DNA of 64,000 nt from Cardinalis cardinalis. Lineage: Eukaryota; Chordata; Aves; Passeriformes; Cardinalidae. Location: contig JACDOX010000008.1 in assembly GCA_014549065.1 (NCBI GenBank), forward strand, positions 6,324,141 to 6,388,140, written 5' to 3'. Shown piece by piece: positions 1 through 12,800 of this stretch (its first letter is position 1; every line of letters begins with the position of its first letter). The notes below the pieces were generated by a model. The model worked only from the letters and a program-made list of their open reading frames with translations, was not told where the DNA came from and made no database searches. The position numbers were made by a program, and so were the translations under genes.

Positions 1-880
1 CTTGCTAGATGCTGTGTTCTGTGTAACCAAAGCTCAGCCACTCTCCTTGGAGGGTGCATGGCAAGGAATAGTGTAGGCAAACTCCTACATGCAGAGTGAT
101 AAAGTGAAGGTGCTTTCACCATAAACATGTCCTTGTCTAGACAAAACATGAGTTCTGTATCTGCTAAACAAATATGATAATCAAACATTGCATTAGTTCA
201 AATATGAAAACTAAGCCAAGAATTGTGGACTAAACACACTTGCAGGCTGTTTTTTGCAGAAATTACCATCTCTAAGATAGTTGGCAAGGACAAAATTGAG
301 ACTGTCATCCTCATGCTTTCCAGTTAACAGCCTTCAGGTGAGCTTGTTAGCAAAACTTGAGATGCCAATGATTCAGCTACTGTCGGGCTCAAAAAAAAAT
401 CTAATCTCTGTACTTTTGATAAGCTTTCTTCAATGTATGAAAATACCATAATTTTCTAAACCATTCTAAGAATACAGAGAAAACTCCGTGACTGCAGAAT
501 GTAGGCCATTTGTATTATTTTTAGGAGGAAATACAAGTGGCTTAGGATGGTTCTGCATGGAGTGCAGAGGCTAAGCCCTCACAGGCACTGCTTCCTGGAT
601 TCTCTGACCAGCTGTGCAAGTGATGGCCAGGCCACCACAGAAGAGAAAAAAGCACTGATGAAAAGGTCCAATTGAAAATGGAGTGTGAGTGAGAAGGAAC
701 TAAAAATTACTCACAAAATATTACTAATAAACACTCAAAGCAAAAAGGTTAGCAGTTCTACTGCTGCTACATCCCTGAAAACAAACTTGACAGCCTCCTT
801 CTGACTTACTGCCAGGCACTAAAGTAACACTAGCTGTGGGTGTACACCAAGATGTCAATCTTGCTCCNTTCTGCGCGTAC
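1..880 (-). other. CAPN3: CAPN3 intron 12, partial
   Basis: I searched the minus strand here for the next CAPN3 exon (about 209 nt in human, beginning MHGN) and saw no match, so exon 13 lies off the left edge. Nothing else recognisable is present. Confidence 0.75.
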
Positions 881-892
881 CTCTTTGGGCAC
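881..892 (-). CDS. CAPN3: CAPN3 exon 12: 12-nt microexon
   Basis: Four codons, VPKE (residues 502-505), flanked by an AAG acceptor (893-895) and a GTACGC donor (875-880). The human gene has a 12-nt exon with the same peptide at this place (from memory), and the phase (0/0) fits the end of exon 11. It is too short to show in any ORF scan. The next exon is not in the window. Confidence 0.9.
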
Positions 893-3800
893 CTTAGAGA
901 GAAACAGAGAGAAGAAACAGTCAGAGCTGCAAGGGGAGACCACATGTTTATAGGTCATAAAGAAGGGCATTCAACTAAAGTTCTGGGGACAGTAATTAAA
1001 GTGTCCTTAGTCAGATAAGCACTTTCCCTCTTCCTAAGTTTCTTGACTTCTACATGAAATCAGCTAAAATCTGAACCAAATATGTTTGTGCAAGGGGCTG
1101 AGTAAATTGACTTTTTCATCAAGTCAATAGCAGGGACAGAGGTTAATTGCTATGTATGAGCCTTGAATGTCTGTTTCCTTTTTCACACTCTTCTGCCAAT
1201 GAAATGCTTAGTTTCAGAAAGGACAAAAGGGAGATTGAAAAATATATGTGAAAGAATATGCTAAAATCTGGCATTAGGTCACTATAAAAGCCTAAAAAGT
1301 GTCTTACTTAATAGATGGGTAAACCCTGGCATTGGTGTTGTACGAGGAGTTAGGAAGAGTTGAATTTCCTTCCTCTCTTCCAGATTTTCTGACTCCCTTG
1401 CAAAGCAAAAATTGCAATTGATGAAATCAGCTTGAAGTAATCAGTGACTCTCTTGGTAAATGCATACTGTCAGGATTTGTGACCACAGTCCAAAGAGCAA
1501 AATCTAGAGCTGTTACCTCATAGATGGCAAAGCCAATGGTGTACAGGTTGGCTCCCAGCTTGCGCTCTTTCCTCCTGTTTTTCTGCATGAGTGCGACAAG
1601 GAAGCTGCAGATAACCTCTTCATCCTCAGGATCATCATCTTCCTCCAGGAGCTTCAAGCGATACTGAGGATTGGTCCAAAATGTATCTGTGAAATCCCAT
1701 CAGCAACCCAAAGAAAACATGTAAATCATCAGTCTTCTGATGATGCTCATGATCAAAGAGAACTTTTAAGTTCTCTGCCTATGGCTCCTGAGGGAAAGGT
1801 TAAAATTGGGCTAAGACATACATGGTTTTTTTTACATATTGTGGCTGTTACTTAATTCTAACAACTGCATTGCAAAAGAGGATATATGGAGAACTGTTAT
1901 CTGATAAANCTCCAAAGTCCCTAAAGCTATCCCTAATCCACAAAAGTGAATTTCTCAAGTGAAATCTAACTAGGGTTAGAGTGTTAGGGTGAAATTCATC
2001 CCTTTTACTTGGGGCACTGTGAAGTACTTGAACAATGATTTNTCTTTGCCAGGGCTGCCTTTTGGGCTTACCATGTTCTGCTACAGCATAGTGACAGAAG
2101 ATGTCCAGCAACCAATTGCATGCCTTGTCCACTGAGAAAGCAAGGCTTTTCCTATGGCTAAGCACTAACCAGGTTGTGGTATGACTTAGCCTTTGGGATC
2201 TAACCTAGTCCCCATCAAAGAGGCTGTATCCCTAAAGACCCTTTACTCACCTGGATAATTGCGGCAGCCTCCAGCTGAGCAGCCTCTCACCCAGCGTCCT
2301 TCATTAACTGACACGGTCCAGGTCTGGAATTTATCCACTTCCAGAGCATCAGGTGTGAGGTTACAGATCTCAAGCTTTGTGAAGTGCCTCATGAAATCTT
2401 GAAATGATATCCTGGAGGAATAGAGGGGAAATTGAACCCAAATGCATTTACACGTCAATTTACATGCATTTACATTGACATGGCAGTTGTCTGAAAGACC
2501 CTGGGGAGGTGGAAGATGGTGACCAATAGCACTATCAGTACTGGGACAAGTTTGCAGTGGGAGTGCCATGTTTTCCAAATGCTCTTGGTCTGCTGGTTGG
2601 TGAGTTACCACAGGTACAGCTCCAAACTCAGGGAAACTGAGCTGTCAGGACAGTAAGTAGGAAGGGTGATGGAGAGCTTGTGGAAGTGTAGCATAATTAG
2701 AAAGACTGTGCTGATGGCACTGAATAACATCTGGTGGAAAAATGAGAGTATCACAGAGCAGGGCTTATTGCAATATGAAGGGGAGCAGAGATCACTGCAA
2801 TGGTTTTAGCAGATTGGTAGTAGTGCAGTGGCATTCATTTTTGCTATGATTGCATATTTCCTAGAGAAGCTGATGCTCTCACCAGAACTCCCCATCCTCC
2901 ACAACCTTGTGCTGCAGGCGGATTTTCTCTTCTTCATTAACAGAGTCCCACTCCTCTGACCTTCAAAGGAGTAAACAATTTAGCTTAGGCTTTGCAATAT
3001 AGTTTTCATTAACGTTTCTACACTTCAGGCTCATAGTGAAAAATCAAGAGTCATCTTGCTACCTCCACATAATTTTTCCTTTGTAAGCCTTGCAACAATT
3101 CTTTCTCAATGCTATCCTCTTCTCTATATGCCCAACAAAAGAAGCAATTGTTCTACTTCTCTCAGCCTTCCTCCTAGAATTCCTCTTAGTAGCTCTCAAA
3201 CATCTGCTGAACTGTGTTAATTTTACTTAGCTTGAAGAAAAAGGTGTTTACAGATTATCATTGCTGGCATGCCTATTGAAATTCCTTTAAGGAAAACACT
3301 GACATCTTGCTTCATTCAGTTTTTTCATAACCTAATTTCCATTTATTAAAGCCTCTCTTAACATCTTATTAGGTACTCTTTTCTTTTTTACAGCTTCAGC
3401 TAAGCACTGGATGAACTTTTACAACAAAGACAATTCAGATACCTCATCACTGAATATTATGGTTATGCAAAAGCTGCAAAAAGGCAAATAAAGCTGCAAC
3501 TTCTTTTTCAAATCATGTGAAGCTCTGTTTTACTCACTTGTCACTCCAGGCTCCATTCCATTCCACCTGGCCCCAGGGGTTTCTCAGCCTTACCAGACGT
3601 ATTTTTTCCCCTTTAAATACTGTCTAATTGAAAAAAGAAGGCAACAAGAATAGACTGAGAGTTGGTTTAAAAGGAAATGTTCTGCCACATCCTTCAGTGA
3701 TGGTGCTTTTCTGGGCCATACCCAGCCTGATCTTCTTGGGGTGGCTGTGGGAAGGCCGTAAGACCAGGAGGTAGCTGCCTGTGGCCAGCTTTGCCCAAGT

Positions 3801-6800
3801 GGGTGTTGCCCAAGTAAGCCAAAATTTGGATAGGTTTCTTTGTCCACAAGATTTTAACTTATTTGAATATAGTTTTGTTTCCTTGGCTCCTAATTTGTTT
3901 CGCTTTTCATGCCTCTCATGGCATTGCTGCCGTGCGTGGGGCCAGGCCAGCAGCGGTGGCTGCAGCTGTANACAGCTGGAGGGGGGAGCGGGCACGTACC
4001 TCTTCCACGGCCGTCACGGAGTAGGCGTGCCCTTTGACGAGCCCGCAGGACATCCGCGTCTCATACTGCATCGGCATTATGGTCTGTCGGACAGAGAGAA
4101 ACACCCGTGGGACTCACACAAAGCTCAGCTGCCTGCTCCAGGGCAGGTGCTGCCACACAGGGCTTTCACAGGGAGGGTGACACCGTTCAGCTGACAGGAT
4201 TTTTTGCCTTGTTCTCCTCTTTGTGTTTGTCAAAGTGGTCAAGCTAAGCGCCCATAGAATTCATGTTGATAGTTAGAAAGGGGTGCAGTATGAACTAAAA
4301 ATGGAAAAAGTTGATAATATCAATTGGAAAGGACATTTTCTGGTGTCTTTTTCCCTTTTGTGTAGACTATTGCTTTTTGCACTTGGAACATGGCAGGATT
4401 TAGCATGCTTAATCAAATAATTAGTTTTTTGTATTAGAAGGCTGTTCAGCCTTTTCTAGGATGGTATGTTCTTGTATAGCTCTGTAAGGTTACTACATAC
4501 GAACTGGTTAAAAATCAGAGCAAATCAACACCTAGAATACTTTCATCTTTCCACATGGCTGCTATCTAATCACAATGAGATTTAAACACCCTATTTAATA
4601 CACTGCACCTGCTAACTGACGCTATCTTATTGCATCTAACTTTCAGGAAGGGCATAGCTGTGTTGCTCAGATGTAAATATATTTGCTGTCTTAGTCATCA
4701 GCTTTTAGCGTGTCTGATGGATTTTTACNTGTGTATCTGTGAGACCTGGAATTGGGAGCAGTATGGCAGATGCACACAGCCTGCTCTGCTTGTACGAGAG
4801 ATCTCCAGTATCAGTGAGAGGGGCAGACCCTGCCACTTCTCCTCCTCCTTTATGCCTGTTGCTGAGAGATGCCTGCAAAGTCCTGTCAGTAACTCTGCAA
4901 CCCTTCTTGACACATCTAATGGCATGAAAACGCAGGGNTGGATCCTGGGGGAGAATTAGTAAGGTCACCTAGAAATGTTCTCAGCTTGCACAGGGAGGAT
5001 TTCATCCAAATACTTCCTGAATGTTGCAATTGTTTTCCATTATTTCACTTCAGCATCTATTTGGCTTATTTTCTCTTGATTCTGTTTTCATACTATAACC
5101 TCACACCCATTTCCTTTTTTCTTCATTTCTTCTCTAGTTGTTGCCATCATCACTTCCCAGAACTCTTCTCTTTCTATTTAAGAACATTAACTTCTGGTGA
5201 CCTGGACAACTTTTCAAAGTCCAGGGTTTGGAAGTGTTTCATCTGCCTCTTTCCATTGAGAGTCCTGATTTTTTTCCCTGGTGATGGTTCAGGAATATGC
5301 AATAACCAGCAGCACAACAGCTGCTGGGGCAACAAGTATAGAAAGAGTTTTGCAATCTTCTTTTAGTAGACAGTCACTGAGGAGGAAATTCTCCCCCCAG
5401 ACATGGGAGGTTTGGGCAGTCACACTTGCAAAACAAGATAGTCATACTGGTCTTTCCCAAAGAATGACACCATTTCAGTCTTTTAGGAAGAACCAAGTAT
5501 GGATGTCAGAAGAGAAAAAAAATCNGCTATTTCAGCTGCAAATGCAGAAGAAAGTTTGCACAACCAAAAATTTTGAGTGATGTAATTGTGGAGGATTTTT
5601 CTTTGGTTTTGTTTTGTTTTTCTCCCACCCTTCCCTACACTGCTGTAAAACAAGAGATGTACTTTTATTGTCATGGAAATGCAGCTCCTTAAAGGGCAAG
5701 ATATGACAGCTGCTTGACACAGAGAAGGCAGCAAAGTGTCCCTCTACAGATTCAAAAGCTTCTAAGTTGTCCAGTATGGGATTTTGTCTTAGAGGGTTTT
5801 AACACACCTCTATTNTGCTAGATACTTATGTGGATATGCTGGAATTACTTTGTATTTCATCACACATATGAAACTTCAAATATTTTTCTTTTCCTTCTTG
5901 GGCATTTTTAATGAGGACTTCATTTGCAGTAATCAAAAAAAAAAAAAAGGGAAAAAAAGAGTGTCCCTAGAGCAGGGACGCTATTAATGGGTAGAGGACT
6001 CTGTCTCAAAATAAGTTCACTAAGAGCTTTTTTGCCTGGAGCGAGAGCTGTACAGAGCTTACTTTTTCTTTCTTTGACATTCCATGCACACCCAAGGATC
6101 TTGTTGTATTCTAGTCTTTTAGTTTTTTCATTCTCTCCACCCTATTCAAGGAAGAGACTGTAAAATCCACTAACAAATTCCTTGTTCTGCAAATTCTAAG
6201 CCTGTGTCACAAGCCAACAGCCCTTTAATGCCTCAGTATCAGTGAAGCCCCCTAGTATCAGTCACTGTGCTGGAGAGCACTGAGTTCTTTTAACACACAC
6301 ATGAAACAGCATCCATAAGAACATTTCATTAGTGTTATTCTGCGAAACCAAAGAAGGATTTAAAAACATAGGTGATGTGTTTCTCTAACAGTTTGTAAAT
6401 AAAAGCATTCTGAAGTCAACTGCTTAGGAGACATACCCAGGCTGGCCTCTCCTCGATGCCCTGGTAGTCTACAGAGGACTGAGTCATCTGTGCATTTTCT
6501 TGATTCTTCACCATGCGAGCAATCAGTTCCCCAATGTTGCTCCGAGGAGCTGATCCATACGAAAAGCCTAGGTCATCCTGGCACAGAGAATGGGAGCAAA
6601 GTATCATGGAGGAAGATGAGTGGTAAAAGACAGCCCAGATTACTTCTCTTTTCCCTACTTATCTACAGTGGTCAATATCACTGTTCTCCCACCTTACTGA
6701 AATATGGTACTCCATAAAGTATTAGTTTTTTAGTTTTTAAATTTACTACAAGTGAAGACAGCCTGAAGCCATGTGGACAATAAAATGTTAATCTGAACAG

Positions 6801-9800
6801 TTAAGATCTTTGACATGAAGATTTGTGTCTTAACAGAGTTGCAGCATCCTCACACTAACCTATTTCATTGGGTTAGGGTCTTGAGGGGGAAGGGGTACTG
6901 GTTTTGCTGATTGTACCTGTACTTTCCACCTCCATGTTCTACTTCTGTTTATTTCTATTTTGGTACTCACTGTTTGCTAATGGCTGGTCTCTAGGGAGGG
7001 ATTACTCCATCTCCTCGAAATGGATGTTTTCTATATGGCCTAAACCAAGCAGTTCCACAGGTGGTATATATTTGGTTACGAATGGATAGGTCCCTCCCCT
7101 CTGTCATTTCTTATCTGCAAAGTTCATATGGACTCACATCAATGGAACTGGCCATGAGGGATCCTCTGTCAATGGCATGTTTCATGATTTTATAGATATC
7201 TTTAGGGGCATCCTTTATCTCATAGAACTCTGTGACTCCTCCGGTGAAATCCTCCATGGCTTCAGTGGTGTTGCCTCCCTTCAAAGCTTCATATGACCCA
7301 TGGAGTCTTGAAAAGAGATAAAAAGGGATCTTTTACACAGGTATAGATACCTACCTATACATTTATATCCAACTTGTGTGTATAACTACAGCTGTGTAAA
7401 CACATATACTAAAACCCCACAACCCATCAGTCTGTTAACTCACAAGTTAAAACTTCTAAAACATGCCACCTGCACGCATAGAAAGAAAGAAAAAAAAGAA
7501 AGNTATGCTGAAAATCAAATGTAGATTTCTGAATGAGTAGCAAAACTTCTTAGAAAATACACTTTAACCCATCCCCAACTCCATGGGAAAAGGCATTGGT
7601 GTATTCAGGTATATTCTCTGTGTGCTTCTAAACGCTGTACGCAGCGGCGTAAGCACCGCCCCAGCAGAGGCAGCGGTGCTGGGGAGCCCGGCGCAGCCCC
7701 GCGGTTCGCTTTACTTTGCATAGGCCTTTTCCAGGAGGGCGCTCCAGAACTCGTTGCGCTGGGAGGACTTGGTAAAGACCAGCTGGTTGTTGTAGGTGGG
7801 TAAGCAGTCATCGATGACGACATCCACCCAGTCTCCATAGCGCCAGAACTGCTCAAAGGCAAACAGAAAAAAACCAACAACTGGATTGACTTGGTGCAGG
7901 GAGAGGAAGCCTGGCTGAAAAGTCAGGCTGAGAGAGGAGAAATGTGGAGATACACTTCACAATGTGGCCAAAACTGATGGCTACTGTGAGGGAGGCAGCT
8001 GTATTGAATTCCCCTGGGCAAATGTTCCTTAAGAGAACTAAAGGAAATGTGGAAAGCAGTCAATCTTTTCCGAATAAGAAGTTCTTAGAGAACTTGTTTT
8101 GACCAGCTATTAGTGTGCCTAAAAGCAGCTGCTCTTGCCAAGTGCCCGCTGTCCGTGCTGGCTCCAGTGCTGCATCTGAGCAGTGAGGCAGGAGCAGGCA
8201 CCTGCTGTTACTCCTTACACCCAGGACACTGCAACCTGCAAATNCTTCCTTGCTGGGTTAATGCTCCCTAATTGCTTTTATCGGCTGGCCCTGCTGGGAC
8301 TGCCCTGATGGAAGAGTTTGGGGTGAGGCAATTCAATTCCTTTTCNTCCCTGCTGTCACTCATGCTTCCAAAGGGTGGGGAAAGAGAGAAGAGCATGCCA
8401 AGAGCTGAGCGTTGAGTAAATGCATATGCTCACCACTAGACGGAGCGACTCACCTGGAAGTGAAAGATACCAGCATAGTTTTGTATAAAGGACTGGTCAT
8501 GAGGAATGACTCTACAGAGTAGTTTTTTATTCAGTGTCAGGCAAGCAATGGCAGCCAGAAACCAGCAATTACCTGTAAATGAGCAGAAGCAGCAGACAAA
8601 ATGAAGGGAGAGAGCAATTAGAAAGGGAAAACCTGAGATATTGCAAAGTGACATTTTAATTCTCAGTAGAGTATGATTGTCTGTGTTCTGCAGTACTTTA
8701 GCACTTTATCTCTTTGTGCTCTAGAAATGCTCACGGGCATTGTTCATGGCTGGGTACACACAGGCTAAATAGATGATATTCCATGTACTTTAGAAAAAGC
8801 CTAAAATCTGATGAGCACTGTTACCTGCATTAAGAATTCCCTGTGGCATGTGAATCTTTCACTAAAAGTTCTTGCCTAGATTACTACTAAGCAGATNTCA
8901 ACAATTTGCTACAGAGCAAAGGAATCACTGAGACAGAGGATTTCAGATGTCACCTTGGAAATGAAAGAAAATTAAGGGAGAGCTAAACCATGATGTAGAC
9001 TTTAAAAAGTGCAAAGTTGAAGTAAGAATTTCATACCTAATTCTCCTTGGCAGATATCTGTTCTGTTGGCTCCACCAATAATAAACCGTGGATTCTCACA
9101 GATTTCCTACAAAACAGAAACAGGTGGATGAGCAGGACATGTCCATAATGATGCCTGTTTAGCACAGAAGTAAAGGCAGTTTTAGAACATTTTCCTATAG
9201 GATAGCTTGTGGTATCAAAACCTCTCTCACAATTTTAATCTGCAGAGTTTCACTATGAAAATGTTTTGGAATCTGGATGTTCCAGACTCCAGTCGNAGTT
9301 TTCCCCATGCACCTACAGGGTCTAAGTTCATATGGAGCCTGGGGTGCTCCCTCTGTACTATAATGTGAAAACATACTGAAAGAAGAATTGGGGAAAATAT
9401 TTTTTCTGCACAATTATGAAAAAACCAAAACATTGGAGGAGACAGGAGAGAAAGTAGATGACAAAAACATCAGATGACCAGACTAAATTATTTTAAAATT
9501 ATCTTATGTCCAATTTGCAGTAACTGGCATGTTGGGGCACTGAAAGGGTTGAAGAATGCGTTTCATTGGGAGTGAACCTTGGCATTACTCCTTCTTAAAA
9601 TTAAAGGATCAGATGTTTAATTGCCAGAAATAATCAGTAGCTGGTTAAGAGATTTTATTCTTTTCCTCATGTTGTAGTATTTAATTGACAATTCTGTATT
9701 AAAAAATGTGTACAGATATAATCTGTCTCGAAGGACAGGAAGGTCTCCTTTCATCCCGCACATTGCACAATGTATTGGGTTTGTCTGTATTTATACTACA

Positions 9801-12800
9801 ACAGGATGGGTACAAGATGCTATACATGTATAAATAAAAAAGACATTTCTGCAGGGAGGGAAGGTAAGTGAGGTGGGACAATTGCAGGCTTACATAGCCC
9901 TTTTCTATAATGGACAAAGACTGTGGAAAACCAGACAGAGGAAAACCAAGGAAAGTAGTGGCTATAACCTGTCCTACAGAGTGAAAAATATCCCTGCTTT
10001 ATCCCATTTGTCATACTCAAATACTTGGTATGGAGAAGAATAAGAAAACAGAACTTCTGAATGCATCTCTTATGAGGGTAAGGAAATAAAGATATTGCAA
10101 CCTGAGGAGCACTGTCCTGAGCAGCTGCAAATTGGGAAGAAGACAAAGTATAGTCCAAGAGACCAATCTATTGAAAGATGTTGGGACAAGAGTGGGAAGG
10201 AGACAGAACAAAAAACTGACAATTGCTTATGCTGCAGCATACACAGGCAGCTCATGCTACCTCTATAGTCTAAAACTTCTTATTAATATCATCAGGGTGG
10301 CCCTGGACTTTCCCAGACTCATGTTTCAGGTCTAGTAGTTTTGTTTAGCTCAAACCCACTTCTTTTCTCCTTCACAGTTATCAGAAGAGTTGCTTTGGAT
10401 TAGTATTTGGATTAGTCATATCAGACAGAGAGACCAACTTCTGCCATCCTCCCTACCACCAACCCCTGCAGGCACTTTACATTCCTTGAGGGAAGGAATG
10501 GTGGGATTTTCCTGTTATTTTGGGCCTTGGTCAGCTGTTGGGNTCCAGTTCTGTCAAAGCCGATGTTTGAGATGCCTTCATGCTTTTCTCCGCTCACTTG
10601 TCTTTTTGAAAATATTCTTCCTTACATTGCTGTGGTGCTCTGCTGAAAACTAGTCTGACATGCCAGGTTTTTGGTTTGTGTTTTTTCCAACTCTATTATT
10701 ACATTTTGACTCTATCTTGCTCTTATTGTAAGTAGCTTTGAAATCCAGCATGCTGTGTTTTGGTTGAAAGTAGCCAGGTGCCACCTAGTTATTTCCAAAT
10801 ATTAAATGTACAGTGATGTGTTACTCAGAGCCATTTATTGCATCTTGGAGTAATTTGTTTTGTAGGATGCTTGGTAGAATGCAAAGGAAAGAATCATGCA
10901 ATTGTCATGTGGCCTGGTTTAGCTATAAAAGAAATGCTTTTCTTGCATTTCTTTATGCAGGCCAGGTGTGTATAGCACACTGTGGATATGATTTTAATTT
11001 GTATTTCCTTAGCTCATCTNCAGCTGCAGTAGTTTGCTGTGTACTGCTGAAGTTGCAGAGAAAGGTATCAAGGTCTTCCAAGGCTGAAGTACTCAGTCAG
11101 CAGAGCGAGATGACCAGGTGTCCAAGATGCAGGTGGCAGGTCTGTCCTTCCAGTCTTCCTGGCTGAGCAAGGGATTGCTCTTCATCTCCTAGGTCAAGTT
11201 AGCACAGAGAATCCAAACAGGCTGCACTTCTTTAAGGCAATGATTCCTATTTTAAAAGAGCCTCCTCTGATCTGAGTGCCTCAGACTGCCTTGGTAGTAT
11301 CCAAAGGAGCTTTGTGTTGCACTGGGTTGATACAGTTCAGACTGTAATTTCATTANAAAGAGCCAGTTACAGCAAAGAAAACAAAGAATCCCAGGAAAAA
11401 CCTAGTAGTGGTGCATGCTGCATTCTGGGAAGAGATTACTTATGAGTCAGTTGGAAGGGAGAACTGGAAAATGCAAAGGCAGCATGCAACTAAAAATGGC
11501 ATTTGACCTTTGTTACATTTTCATTGGCTTTTCTTCTGTGTCAGGAAGAAATCTGCCAGCCAGCTTATACTGCTGCAGCAAAAGGCATTAATTCTTTTGA
11601 AAACTGCCATTAATAAACTGACATTCTAAGTAAATTCCCTCAACTGATCCTGTGAAACAGAGGAAGGATCTTTTTCAGCCTAAGACAATTTGTAGCCTCA
11701 TTGTCTCTTGGTCTCTTGTGGTCTAAACCATGCTTTTAAATGTCTGTGCTGTGCACTTCAAGGCACAGCTCAATGTCAGACACCAAGCTCCTCTTAGAGC
11801 TGCTGAGTTGGATTATCTTCTTCTGAAAGTTCTACCTTGGTGGCACTAACTTACATCTTTGCTTTGTGGTATGACCTGCACAGGCACACATTTTGTGATT
11901 ACTAAATTCAAACAGCTTCACGTGTGAGCAGGAGATGATCTGACTGATTAATTTTCATTCCAAGCAAAGTCCAGTAGTTTGTTGACTTGATTTTATTTGT
12001 ATTCATTATGAAAAAAAGCTCCTCCTGGTGATTTTCTGGCTATGGAGAGGATCACCATAGGGAAGTCATTGAATGTTGTTGCTTGGTGTGGGTAATGTTG
12101 TGACTTGGCTGTGAGTGAGGAGAATGACAATGGTGCATTTGAAAGCATACAGTGTCACAGTAGAGCCTTCCTATCAATACCCTGGTGTCATTAGATCCAT
12201 ACAGGACTGCAGAACGACCTCTCAATATTCTGTGTTATAATACAGACTTTTTCTTAGCTCTCAAAGATCAGTAGCCTCATCCTTGCTCTCAGCTGTGAGN
12301 AATTCCCACTGGCAGTATAGCTGTGAGAGGCACAGCCAGTCAATGNGCTGGATGTGACCTGTTGTAGGTATAAGCAGCTCTTTGGGCTTCTCTTACCTGC
12401 TGTGGGTGAGCAAATAATTTAATATTTTGCATTAACTGAGGAGGATTTAATTTTCCCTCTATGTATCTAAACCATGGTCTCTATACTTTGAACAGAAACA
12501 CTGGAGGAATGGATCCTGCAGACTTTTCTCAGGGGAACTTTCAGGGCTCTCGCTTGGCTTTTGTCTGAATTGAGTATTAGGAGATCTTCTCTGTGCATTC
12601 ATGTCGTGGCATGGCAGTCAGTAGCTGGGTAGAATTACAAATACCTTTTCTCTGCCCCCATGCCAGGGCTGCCAGCTGCCCTGCACAGCACCTGTCCTTC
12701 CCTGGGTAAGGGACAGGGCCAGTCCTCATGCATTTGCTGCCCTCGCTGCAGNAGAGGACAAGCATTTTAGGAGGTGGCAGAGGAGGACCTGGCCTCTGGA

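Noticed and set aside
3781..4194. 137-codon plus-strand frame
   Set aside because: It is the shadow of CAPN3 exon 7 and its flanks on the opposite strand.
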